Shown: in pieces, positions 24,970 through 36,298 of the stretch
Numbering within the stretch: the first letter of the stretch is position 1
Layout of the letters: every line of letters starts with the position of its first letter
DNA from: Helicostylum pulchrum
Lineage: Eukaryota > Mucoromycota > Mucoromycetes > Mucorales > Mucoraceae
Direction of reading: 5' to 3'
DNA length: 64,000 nucleotides
Assembly (NCBI GenBank): GCA_025677825.1
Contig: JAIXMO010000013.1
Location: 310,001 to 374,000 of the forward strand
Notes under the pieces: model-generated
The model's input: only the letters and a program-made list of their open reading frames with translations
The model's database searches: none
What the model was told of the DNA's origin: nothing
Position numbers and translations under genes: made by a program

Positions 24970-25476
24970 TAAGTGGGTCTTTTTAATCCTATGCTAAGGG
25001 ATTTTATTGTACTTTGTTCTTGGTTCTTACACGCTCCTAGTAGTTACCCTCACCCCTCACGTTTTATATTATGTCTTGGAACTTTGCACAGAGCACTCGG
25101 TGGTGATGGTTCCCGTTGCTGCTCATACGACCCTACCCAACACAGTACTGGATGCTGTCCTTGCTGGGGACGTAAAACGTGTATAAGGTATTTGCTGCTG
25201 AAGGTTAAAGAGTATTGTTAGGTAAGGCTTGCTTTTTTTCGCTGACTCACGCCTATCTTACTCGATGCCGGCATTACGTTTTCGTTTTTGTGTGAAATTG
25301 GATGGCCTTAAACGACGTAATGTGTCTCTAGTGTAGAAGTATTTTTTCACAAGCCTGATAATATCACATAGTGGAGTTACGTGATGGCTGAAGCTCTTTT
25401 TGGGACCTGATGTGTTTACACCTTCTCGTGGTAGTTGTCCCGTGAGTACTAGTTGCTACTTACACGTAGTATTAGG
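24970..25476 (-). pseudogene. Decayed multi-exon coding fragment with LTGQLPREGV peptide
   Basis: Two exon-like parts on the minus strand: 25476-25262 and from 25197 down to about 24970, joined in phase by GTAAGA and TTCAG signals. The first has one TAG, then about 65 open codons containing LTGQLPREGVNTSGPKKSF and FYTRDTLRRLRPSNFTQK. The second has about 45 open codons, SKYLIHVLRPQQGQHPVLCW and EQQREPSPPSALCKV, then two stops. The LTGQ..PREGV peptide recurs in the relic at 62400-63301. Composition and in-phase splicing support a former protein of unknown family. Confidence 0.55.
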
Positions 25477-25479
25477 AAA

Positions 25480-26570
25480 CAAAGATAAACACTTTTTTAC
25501 ACACATAACTTTAATAAACTATTGTCTTGTAATTAATAAAGACCTGACAAACTATCCAAAGAAAAGAGTCGTTTTCTTTTAAGGTTTGCAATAAATTTTG
25601 TTCTGAAATTAACACTTGATAACAATAATATTTGTCAGTTATAACTATTTAATGTGTGTATATTTAGAAACAAAGTGCTATGGTTCGTCACAAAATATTT
25701 AATACAGAAGGGACAAACGCATTTTGTTCTGTAAGTAATAGTCAATAAAGCGCATTCCTCTTTTGTACCCCTTAGGTCATACTTGTAACTCGCACTTTCT
25801 CTTACTGCGGATGTTTTGTAAAGTTTATAAAGATATCACTCACTTTTATGCAGAGCAGCAGTGGGTAAAATAAATACTGCGTAAAATAAAGAATTTGACA
25901 TAACGGGATACTTGAAGAGACAAATATCTTGATGGTTTTGAAAACATGTATCAATAAAACAGCCCGCAATAATTTCAAACAGCAATTGATCCATGGTTTA
26001 TAGTTGAACCGTTATCTTTTTTTATACTACACAAACCTTGAAATATAACTACAAACCAGTTTCAAATACTTATTTTAGTGTTAGGCTACCTGATAGCTTA
26101 CGATTTTTGTCACTATTGCCATATTTTCAGAAATAAAAGTCTCATTGAGCCCGAGAGTTTCTCTCTTTTTTTTGTATTTTTTTTTTTTGGATTGTTTACG
26201 TGACATTAGTTTGCTGTCTGTCGCGTATAAAAAAAGTTAAAAAAAAAAAATACAAAATGCTGCCCATAGCCTGCTTAACTTTTTTTTTCTTTTTTTTTTG
26301 GATGATTCAATCCTCTTTAAACTAGGCATTTTTATTAAGAACATCATTACGAGGCTTTTTTTTTTTTTTTTTTTTGAAAATGATTAAATATGTCACATCC
26401 ATTTTATCAGCCTAAGCGGTATTTATTCTATTTTTTTTTCAGAATAGATAAATCACTTTTCTTCCTCCTTTTTTTAAAGAATGCATACTACCTGTAAGTA
26501 TTTTTTTATGCATACTTTTTTAAAGGAATTTATTTAATTATTATTCTGCATTTTTTTTTAGCATTTTTGT
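25480..26570. other. AT-rich interval without recognised genes
   Basis: About 1.1 kb of very AT-rich DNA with T runs near 26170-26360. No protein-like frames were seen. Confidence 0.4.
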
Positions 26571-26577
26571 TTTCTTT

Positions 26578-27440
26578 ATTTCCATACAAAAGGACACGGT
26601 TTTTCCTAAACCAACTGCCAGGCATAAGTTAGCACAAGGTCATGATGCGCTACTTTTTTTTTTTTTTTTTTGGTTTTAATACTGTGATATAAAGGTGTGT
26701 GTATCCGCCAAAAAATGTCACATATTTGCTTTTTGTTTCATTCTAATCAAGACGCACCTTAGAAAGATACTATGTTCAAAACGGAAACAACGTCGGAAAG
26801 GTCTTCTTTTTCTTGGTTGGAAGCTACCGCTCAACTTTCTCCTCCGTACGATTATTTTGACTTTGTCGACGCGTTTGGCGAAGACCAGAGAACTGCAAAC
26901 CGCTGGTATATGAAAGTAATGCAAAAGGCTTTAAAAGATGCAAAAGACCAACATAAATTTGAAATCGTCAAAAAAAAAAATCAATGAATTTAAGGTAATA
27001 AACTATCTTGTACAATCAACTGTAAGCTTATTATAAACTTATGTCTCTATTTATTTTAATTTCAGGGAAGAGAGATGAGGAATTTCTCTTTGTCCCATCC
27101 AAAAGGTGGGTACCTTCAATACGTACGTTTGTTAAAATGTAAACAATTTTAATTTATCATGCGTATTTAACTTTTTTTTTCTGTCAGTCATTTAAAGCTG
27201 CAGCGTGTTAACAAGCTGTCAGTTTTCTTTTCTAATATTCTCTACATCAAAAATGGAAACAAGGCAGCAAAGATACTGGTGCCTAAACAGGATCAGAATA
27301 TTGCACAGACGTTCCTTGTTTCGCGTAATTGAGAGATCGGAAATATTGACAGAGGATCCTACATTGTTAGCTAATGGTTTCAACAACGCTATTTTACATT
27401 TACAACGCTTTGGACGCGCAAGAGAGAGTAAGGATACCGT
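26578..27440 (+). pseudogene. Decayed gene with dispersed N-terminal fragment (copy 2)
   Basis: Starts with the KDTVFPKPTARHKLAQGHD segment shared with 16615-16720, but the ATG position is ATT here. A T-run follows, then an open segment from 26772 with FSWLEATAQLSPPYDYFDFV and EDQRTANRWYMKVMQKALKD. A frame slip at an A-run (about 26970) leads to INEFK, an intron with good signals to 27066, and GREMRNFSLSHPKG. Further exon-like pieces near 27200-27440 include LLANGFNNAILHLQRFGRAR, in shifted frames. I read this as a dead member of a dispersed, unnamed gene family. Confidence 0.5.
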
Positions 27441-28025
27441 AAGTACAATATTATTTTCCTTCCAGTTTATTTATTTTATTCATTTTTTATCGCACTAGAT
27501 ATAGCGACAAAGAATACATGGAGAAAATTGTTTTAGTCTACATAAAAATATATTTATCTTATCGAAGTACAATATTGACACTGAACCGTTTCAAAAAGCT
27601 TTTTCTTATCGGCGTCTTTTTGTTATTGGCGCCTTTCACTTATCGGCGTCCCCTTCTTTGACCCCTCTATCTACAACGAACATGACGATTTTACAGTCTG
27701 CGAAAGTTGTTCTGTGCTAGCATAGACTGCTGCATCTGTTTTTGAAGAATAAATAATGCTAATAATTTTTAAAAGCTACACGTGAAGAGAGGCGTGCAGT
27801 GTTAATAAAATGTAGACAAAAGTAGTTATAAAAGCTCTATATTACTAATGGTATACACACTATATCAATTATAAATACCATTGTAAAAAAATGATATATA
27901 CTAGTTACGACTAGAGTCATAAACATAATTTAAGGTACAAAAAAAAGTTGAGCCAGAAAAAAAAAGATGGATAAATTAGTTTTTATTATTAAATATATTA
28001 TATAGTATTAAAGTAATCTATAGCC

Positions 28026-29445
28026 TTAAACACAAGTGCCTTCTTTAATGTCATAGTATCTATATATAAAGCAAGTTAATAATAACTCTGCCAATTGAGA
28101 ATAAAATAAAATAACTTACACTCTATGGTCATCAATACTGGTAAAAGGCACAATGGAGTTTGAGCAAGAGTTGGTTTCAATATTGGATGTACAGATTTCT
28201 ATAAAGAGAAAAGTTAGAGCTGGTACAGATCAGCAAGAATAATTAAATACTTACGAGCAGTAGTGCCAGACTTTGCCCAGGCTTCAACACCAGGATGAAG
28301 GAATCCGAAAGATTGAGGAGGAACGTGAGGAACGATATCTCTGTTATTAACAGAACGGGAGTGAGGGATACCAGTAGAATCAACATAATAAGCAAAATCC
28401 GAGTTACCAACACGAGGAGAACCAACAGTATATATCTTCAAGTTATCAGTGTTCAAAGTAGGAATACGTTGGTAGAGATCCATTGTTGCAAGCAAAGCTT
28501 GAGCACCGCCGAGGGAGTGACTAATATAAGGAGAAAAAAATTAGTAAAATTATAATACCAGGTATATAAAGTTATGGCTTACCCAGTAACAATAATTTCG
28601 TAGTCAGCGTATTTCTTATGTTGTTCTTGGAGTTGCGAGAAGAAATATGAAGATACTTCGTTGTAAGCATCATAAAAACCTTTATGAACTTCAGCTCCAG
28701 AAACAGGCTTATACTTGGTTTTAATGAAATCAGCATTCTATTAAAGTAATACTGTTAGCTATGAAAAAAAAAACTTGTCTAGATAATATATATAACTTAC
28801 AACAACCCAATTTGTGTAAGAGTTGGTTCCACGGAATACAAGATAGATAGTCTTTTTAGAGTCACTTCTCAACAAGAATCCACCAATATCTCTTATTGTT
28901 GAACTAAATGTGACAATAAGCTTACCATCAGGAACATACTTTAAACAGTTAGTACAGGACCACTTTCCAGCAGGGACAACGGTATCACAGTAAGCAGTGG
29001 AGGCAATAGCAGCATGATGTTTAAATTCGGTTATTTGGGCAGAACTCGCATTGACAATTGCTTTGGCCTTAGCACTACGTAAAGGGGGAGCATTTTCAGG
29101 AGCAACTAAAGTAAACCCAGCAACAGTATTGGAAGAATCACGCTTTTCAATGGCAGTTAGGTTACCACCATGTTGAACAAACCATTTCTTGTTTGCTTCC
29201 ATACTCTGAGTTTCAGCATCAAGGTCACCGAGGAAAGGAGGGTTTGTAGCAGGGGAAGTACGAGAAGAGATGATGGGTGGGAATTTAAAGTCTACAGTGG
29301 TAGAATTATCAGTGGTGTGAGGAGCAGCGGCGGCAGCGGCAGAAGATGAAGAGGCGCTATCACCAGCAGGAGCAGCAGTGGATGAACCGACCATCATGAT
29401 AGAGACAAGAGCAACGCATTGAGCGATGGAGGTAAATGAGACCAT
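28026..29445 (-). CDS. Secreted triacylglycerol lipase, Rhizopus/Rhizomucor type (copy 4)
   Basis: Five exons on the minus strand: 29445-28801, 28737-28583, 28520-28255, 28198-28120, 28059-28026, giving 392 aa. A signal peptide, an Ala/Ser-rich stretch from a GCx-type repeat, LPPIISSR-like FPPIISSR, and a Kex2-like KR (AIEKRDSSN) precede the catalytic domain. Ser is in GHSLGGAQ (about 269), Asp in NNRDIVPHVPP (about 328) and His at about 380 in SIDDHRV, where the other copies have SILDHL or similar. The tail is GTCV. Exons 2-5 have the same lengths as the other three copies. It is the only lipase on this strand and lies head-to-head with the GNAT relic. Confidence 0.94.
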
Positions 29446-31273
29446 GTTAAAGACTTATTTTTTTAGAGAAAATGAAATGGAATGGTAGTATCTTTCGATA
29501 AAAGAGACAATTGTTTATGAGAAAAAAAAAATAGAGTGGAATAAACACGGTCATTTATATACGTGATTCAAAATCTGTCAAACTGTAAAGAATTAGCATA
29601 TGTGTTTCACTCGCTGTGCTAAAAACGCGTGTGTATTTTTATTTTTATAAAGCCATATAGGTAATACAAATAATGGTTACAAGTGATCTCTTCATTAGAA
29701 GCATGGACATGTGTATTTATGAGCAAGTAATTTAAGCTTGCATTAAATAGATATGGTATGTTTCCCAGGAAATATGTAGCATTTTTACTGTTTTTAAATT
29801 CAATGCCTTTTTATAGGCTACTGTATTCTTATTTTCTAATATTTCATTAAATGAAAATCCCATTTCTTTTTCATATAAATAAAAAAAAAAGGTACCAAAT
29901 ATTTTCTTTGTTTCAGCTATTTTGATATTAAGCTACTGCATATATGAGTTTTAGATTAGCTTTTGCAATCTACGCAATCTGTAGAAAAATAAAACTTATC
30001 AAATCGATAGTAAACCACACGTGTAGTGCAAAAAAAAAAAAAAAAGATTGTATATTAAAAAGGTACACAAGTAAGAGCTTATATAATAGTATATTATCCG
30101 CTAGTGTTCTTTTTTTTTATTTGCTTTGTTATAATTTTTGATCTGGTATAATTTGTATGACATGAAAATACAGATCTTGAGTCAAGGCTATTTTTGAGTT
30201 TTGTCCTGTGGTGAAACGATCATTTTTTTTGTGTGACGCTGGGAGAAAAAAGGTACAAATCGTTTTAAGGGAACTCAATTACACTGGGAGTTTTTAACGC
30301 TGTCTTAAATCTCGCTTTTTAACTGGTAGAAATTAAATAGAGTAAAGGGTCAAATACGTTAGTATAGCGTTTAATGGAATTAACTTCTAGATACTTTTAG
30401 ATAATATATCTCTGAAAGACTTTTTTTTTGTGGGTTTTTTTTTAGTTCTACGAGAGAGTATTAAAAAGAATAATGCGAATAATTTTTTTTTCTAGTTGAG
30501 GATATTATCACAGGACTAAGAACTATACAGTCAATGCTTTTATTCCATGGTACTAGCGCCAGGTTACAAAGTAGTCAAGGTCATGATATCCTTTTTATGC
30601 CTAGAATGTCAATTATTATCTAATAAGGAAACGGTAAAAAAAGGGAGACTATATAAGCAGTTACAGCGAAAACAAACCAAAACGTGAAAAATTCGAGTTA
30701 AATGTTTGGAAAATATATATACTTGATAAGTAGACTGATCGATAGATTAAAATTTAATGTCAAAAGTAAAAACCTCTGGGCCTCTGACACTGCTTATAAC
30801 TTAAAAATATCTTATAGAAAATATCTTAAATTGATCAATGATATCCTATTTTTTCTGCTCACGTGTGCCGGAGAAAGGACACAAGAGAGACAGGAAAGGG
30901 ATGATTCCTTTTAAAAAATTGTAACTGCTTTTCTTATTGGACGATTTTAATTTCATTTTTGGGAAAAAATGTGCCTTTCGGGATATTACTGGCTAAGGTT
31001 AATAAGCAGACATGATTGCTACGAATTCTGACATACAAACAAATCTACAGAAAAACATTGTTTTTATATACGATCTTATATGTACGTTGTTACCATTTTA
31101 GTAAAACAGAAAAAAGGTTTGTACTGACAGTGGTAGATAAACGCCAAATATAGACACAAAGAACGTTTATTTATTTTGGTTCCGTAAACCATTTTAACAA
31201 ACATCTAATAGTTTTATGTTTTGATAAATTACAGATTACGTTTCACTATTTTTTAAAAAGTAAAAAAGAAACG
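29446..31273. other. Intergenic region between lipase copy 4 and GNAT relic
   Basis: About 1.8 kb of AT-rich DNA between divergent genes. The first 120 bases hold the lipase promoter. I saw no clear similarity by eye to the matching interval 7417-9349. A 70-codon open frame at 30702-30914 has no recognisable domain. Confidence 0.4.
29553..29562 (-). promoter_or_regulatory. TATA-like element of lipase gene 4
   Basis: On the minus strand this reads GTATATAAAT, about 110 bases before the lipase ATG, followed by a CT-rich leader. The position resembles those of the other lipase copies. Confidence 0.4.
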
Positions 31274-31937
31274 ATGTCTTCTCTGGAAGTCAAAGATTCA
31301 TGTATTGATCTAGAAGGAAGGTATATTAGGCTTAAAAGGCTGGACCCCGAAGAAGATTACTTCGAGCTTTATAGCAGCTCCCATGGAACTGTGGAGAAAG
31401 AAGCTATCTGGAATTACCTTCATATTGAAAACCTCGTACCTCCTTTAAGGTTTCTGATAGTTTTAGACAGTTCTTGATTAACCTCAGCAAAAATGAGCAG
31501 TAGATTTTATATGTAGTTGTGGATAAAAAGTCGAACCGCAAAATCGGACAAATCAACTATTTGAATGTTGTCCCAATACACAAACGTGCAGAGTTAGGCG
31601 GGGTTTGATATACTCCTGAATTTTGGCGGAAGTATGCAAACATTGAAAGTTCTTTGTTGTTGTTGTATTACTTGTTTAAAAGTTAAAATACGGAATAGCT
31701 GAATGGAAATGCAATGCCGATAATGGTCCGTCTGGAAAGGCTGCTGTTAAATTGGGGTTCACTGAGGAAGGGATTTCCCGTCAACATATGATCTCCAAAG
31801 GGATCAACAGGGATAGTAGGTATTTATCTGTGCTCAATACCGAACTGGAAGAAAAGAAACAAATGCTGAGCTATACAAAAGAAGACGATCATTTTTTAAA
31901 AAACATCTTGAAAGAAAAAGAATTGTATCACTTTTGA
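31274..31937 (+). pseudogene. GNAT acetyltransferase pseudogene
   Basis: A dead paralogue of the gene at 6748-7416. The N-terminus MSSLEVKDSCIDLEGRYIRL aligns with MSLSEF..LEGKHIRL, and IWNYLH is shared. The frame then shifts. A second stretch, VVVDKKSNRKIGQINYLNVV, aligns with the intact copy but has TAG at 31501 and TGA at 31606, both where the intact protein has Trp (EDWVTF and GGVWYTPEF). After another shift the C-terminal part resumes with LGFTEEGISRQHMISKGINR. At least two frameshifts and two nonsense codons make a working product impossible. Confidence 0.9.
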
Positions 31938-32699
31938 TACTAACTCTACATTAGCATATATTTGTATAAAAGTAATAATAAATAGACGGGTTTATTGACC
32001 TATACTTCAAAAATAAATTAAAAAGATAAAAATACAAGATGTGCATATAACCCTGTCGATTAATCCTTTTATAGTTACGATTTTCTATCATATTACTTAT
32101 TATGATTTATTTAGAGTGGGATGAGTTTGTATAGTAGAAGCAAAAAGCTTAATCGCTTTATTTAATTTTTGACTTTGTTAATTCCACCAAGCTAAAATGA
32201 ATTAGGTTTATAGAGTTAGGTGTAGTTATTTCATGCAAATTATATCCTATATTTTTTACCGTCGGAATATATAATTTTCCGAAAATACGAGTAACTCATT
32301 CAGTACACGTTGTGATACTAATGTTTCGATCGTTTGGTACGACGGTTAATGCAACTACATCATATACATGCGCGTTTCTCATAAAGTAAGCGTATATATC
32401 CATACCCACATAAATTAAATTTCGTGATGAATAGTACCACAAGTTAGAATTTTTTTATTTTTCTGACAAATATCCTTTTTAAGTATCGAGTGAATGATAC
32501 CAAGTTTGAGTTTAGTAAAATTGCATTGCATGATAAACGAACAATTATGACGCGAATTTACATACTCACAGTATACATGCAGACATTAACTACTAAACAA
32601 AATCCCTAGAATAATGGACGAGTAGGAAAAATTATTTTTGTGCAATGCTCACCATCAGTCATTCTCGCCACCCTTGATATTTTAGCTTACGTTTTTTAT

Positions 32700-33181
32700 T
32701 CGATTGATATGTGAAAATGTAATACGTGAATTAGATGTCAGGTGGAGTATTAATAAATCCTGGTGACTTAATTTTTTAGATCTCCCAAGTTTACCTAGGA
32801 AGTCGGCTGACACATATTCATCTAAAAGATTTTTATGTTCACAATCGTAACAAAGTGAGTAGCCACAATGGCTTTTTTTTTACAGAGGCTACTTTTGAAT
32901 TAAGTGTAAATTTTAGTGATTCACTGAGTGAGCTCCATTCTTCAGCAGTGTTACGATTCGACTTCGAAATTTTAATGGCTTTATTATGATCTTGATAATG
33001 ACTACAGAGACTACAGGATATTATTCTGAAACTTGATTTCCCGAAAGGATTTCTGAAATATAATCTTCAGCTTCGAATTTTCAGAAACTGGTCCCCTTTC
33101 CTACAATCTTTTGCATTTTGTTTTCGGTGTCACGAGAGCAATCCGCAATGAACTCTTCAATATTACTAATCAAAAACTATA
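32700..33181 (-). pseudogene. Decayed Cys-containing coding fragment
   Basis: Consecutive minus-strand pieces in shifting frames. The first has NIEEFIADCSRDTENKMQKI, a TGA, KFEAEDYISEILSGNQ and a TAA. The second has ILCSLCSHYQDHNKAIKISK and NTAEEWSSLSESLKFTLNS. The third has HCGYSLCYDCEHKNLLDEYV and ADFLGKLGRSKKLSHQDLLI. CxxC pairs suggest a former zinc-binding module. It sits upstream of nothing obvious and about 270 bp from the 3' end of the IPK1-like gene. No family was recognised. Confidence 0.45.
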
Positions 33182-33453
33182 ATAAGATATGAGCTCGTTT
33201 AAAAAAGTAACATATATATATAATATTCACTGGTATACAGAATTAATAAAAAATGAAAACGAGAAAGTAAGTTATTATTCTAAAAAAAATTATTTGTAGA
33301 ATATTAAAAGTCTTTTAAAAAGAACAAACTTAAAAAATACTTGACAGATAAATTGCTTACAGGAATTATTGTCAGCCTATAAGACATTGTTTAAACATAA
33401 AGTATTACCTACATAATGCTTAAGTTTATTGGTTTAAAGTATAGTTTGATGTT

Positions 33454-34852
33454 TTATTGGTGACATTCTTTGTCAAATTTGGTTTCTATAGCGTGTCTTA
33501 CAATAGATTGATCTAATTCAAACCAAAAAGGGATTTTGTCTATACTTTTCAAATCAGTATCAATAACTTTGATGTCGTATTGAAAAGATAATCCGTTTGG
33601 GAGAGTAATAATTTTACTGGTGTTATTTCCTTCAACTGTGGGTGTAACATTAATCATCAGCGAGCAATCTTTGAACGTCATAGATAAAATATATTCATAT
33701 ATTCTTTGTTTTTGTTCATCTAGTTCATTTATAGAGCTATTCTCCATTTCAAGTCGTTGTTGATAACGATTTACTACGTCCATCCAGACGTTTATATCGT
33801 CCATTACCAACTTAAAATAATCTTTATTTCGTTGAAACAAAGAATAAATCCCCTCTACATCTATTTCATCTAAATTCATTTGTAAGCTTTTGAGGATTTT
33901 CAATATCGGATCATGTAGAAGTACGCGCTCCAAAATATCTTGCATTAGTGTATTATGATCGTCATTATATTCAATAAATGTAGAAAATAACTGCTGATCT
34001 ATTTCAGAAGTTAGCGACGCTTTCTTGCCATTAATCGATACAGATAATGTTTTCTTTAACGGATTTTCTTTTAATAACACGTTCACTGCTTTTCGGACTC
34101 TGACTTGGTCGATCGAATAGAGATCAAGAGGGCAAAAATTATTTTGAGGAACGCGCCGTAAATAAGAATGCATGCAGAATCGGCAGGTAGTTCGTTTTTT
34201 AATAGTATTCGACATGTCGATAGAAGATGAATCGGGTTTGAATCCCCATTTTGGCTATAAAATATATATTTAGCTTCTGTTTTTTTAGAAGAAAAAAAAA
34301 AAGTACTAATGTACCTTGGTTGCAACTTACTTTTAGTTCGAAGGTCATTGCAGTTGAATTAGGCCATATTTGTGTCAGATCGTCTAGAAGGAATGAAGTT
34401 GGTGAATTGACAACAATCTGCCTATCTGTTCTAAATGCTGGTCTATGGGGTTCGACATTAAACGCTAGCTTTTGCAAGAAATCGACGGAAGTATGAACAG
34501 GAAACTATTATTGAGATTAGAATAGTGCAAAGTCAAATTTATTTTGACATTACCATAGGTACGACATACTCCTTTCCTAACAATGGTTGAATGACTTTCT
34601 CCGAGAATTGCTTCTTAAATAGAATAGAGTCTTGTGCGGATAGTTTTTCATTTTTACAGTTCTTTATTACTCGTAAAACCTTGCCTTTCTTTACATTAAA
34701 AAGTAAATAAAAATAATTGTATCAGAATATGCGTTTACATCAACTTACATAGTTGGGATCGTCCCCTCTATACGCACTACTAAATTCAGATTTCCTTCGC
34801 CGAGATAGACCCAATTATCCGCCTCATCTGATTTATTTAATGAGGGTACCAT
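33454..34852 (-). CDS. IPK1: Inositol-pentakisphosphate 2-kinase, with apparent frameshift in exon 1
   Basis: Minus-strand gene of four exons, starting MVPSLNKSDEADNWVYLGEG (34852; an in-frame ATG at 34879 is also possible). LGEGNLNLVV is the nucleotide-binding start, GKVLRVIKNCKNEK follows in exon 2, KPKWGF begins the last exon, and CRFCMHSYLRR..NNFCPLDLYS is the diagnostic IPK1 zinc/IP5 region. Reaction: phosphorylation of inositol pentakisphosphate at position 2 to make IP6. Oddity: exon 1 and exon 2 do not join in frame at the only good donor (AT|GTAAGT). One base appears missing around 34768-34778. Use of an upstream GTAGTG donor would restore the frame but delete conserved residues. It is either a sequence error, unusual splicing or a recent null allele. 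Confidence 0.85.
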
Positions 34853-34879
34853 TGATACCACAACTTGACTATGGAACAT

Positions 34880-36298
34880 GTTCGGGTACTTCCAGTCGAA
34901 TATATACTTAATTGTGACCTTTAAAAAAGGGCGCGTCACTTTGTTGGGCAAGGGAGAGCAATCTCTTTTGCAAAACCTATGTGACAAGAGTCTTGATTTA
35001 CTCTTGCGGTATGGCAATCAAGACATATCGAGCGCATAATTTTTTGCTTTGGGTAGCTCACTTTTGGCTTCGCTCAAGCCGGAGCTGCCCTCTCTTATCC
35101 CTTCTTTTTTATATTTGTAATAATTTAAAAATTGCTTATCTTGTGATAGAATACACATTATGCTGTGTAAATCTATCTTAAAAACAGGGCTCTTGCTTCT
35201 CACAGCGACGAATTAAATGATTTATTATTTACACGTGGATGAGACTATAAAATGTTTGTTTTTTCTTATTAGATGATCGTATTATAATGACGAACTAAGA
35301 TTTATGTTGTTAAAAAAAAGCTTTTTTGTTTTGTTTTACATAAACAAGTTTATTTTATTTTCGATATAGCTTTTTTAAGAAAAATACAATGAGGCTCCTG
35401 AACTCAATGATTGGTTTAATGGTTAAAAGAGAGAGAAAAAAAAAAAAGAGATAAGCAAAGTGGCAAAGTCAATTTTTTTTTTATGGCTTGGGCAATCAAG
35501 CAACACTAAAAAAATGGGATATTCGTATCCGTTGTACATATATTAGCGTCAATGCTTTAGTGATACAGCATTGTGTATATACAAGAAAGCTAGAAAGCAA
35601 GATACGAGTATAATAAAAAGCTTACAAAAAACACTTATACATCTTATAAGATGCAAGGAGTTTAAAGGGATCCAAGATAATTTTAACAAGTATTATATGT
35701 ATTTATATATAAAGGAGATATTTATCATCTAGATACTTCAATCCATATAGCTTATTTTAAGCGTTATGTATAGTTTCTTTTCCTTCTAATTATGTAGGTA
35801 TGTTACCCATACTCTAAGTACATATATAAATAGTATATCAGTAAATCAATTTTACAAGCCAGCCGCTTAAAACTTGGGTTAAGGACACTATGATTATACG
35901 TATCAGAAAAAAAAAGCAACCATAATTAAACTATTGCTGTATGCTGTTTACTTTTGTAATAAAACAAAGCAAAATAAACCTTGATGATAAATGTTTGTTA
36001 GCTCACTCCTCATCCTTGTTTTGCCCCCGAAACCCCCCCCCCCCCTTCTCTTTGTATTCATCTTCTCTTATACCTATTATGCATCCCCTATTTTCAGATA
36101 ATCACATAGTTCTTTCATACAACTAGTGCATAGTGACAATTTATATTTATATACACTATACATGCGGTGGCACAAATCTATGTATATCATACATATATTT
36201 TTCTTTTTTCCTTTTTATTATATTCAAAGTATAGAAATATTCTTTCTTTTTTCTTTTTTTTCTTTTTCTTTTTCTATATTATTTCTTGAATAGAAAAT
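34880..36298. other. Intergenic region, divergent IPK1 / glycosyltransferase
   Basis: About 1.4 kb between divergent starts. It contains a short GC-richer hairpin near 35053-35080 (GGCTTCGCTCAAGCC), a poly-C run at 36030-36044 and a pyrimidine-rich leader just before the glycosyltransferase ATG. No gene was recognised. Confidence 0.4.

Noticed and set aside
30702..30914. 70-codon plus-strand open frame between lipase 4 and the GNAT relic
   Set aside because: Composition follows the AT-rich DNA and nothing recognisable is encoded.
34216..34262. tRNA-like GGGTTTGAATCCCC stretch
   Set aside because: It is the KPKWGFKPDS coding segment of the IPK1-like gene read from the other strand; no acceptor or anticodon arm can be paired.
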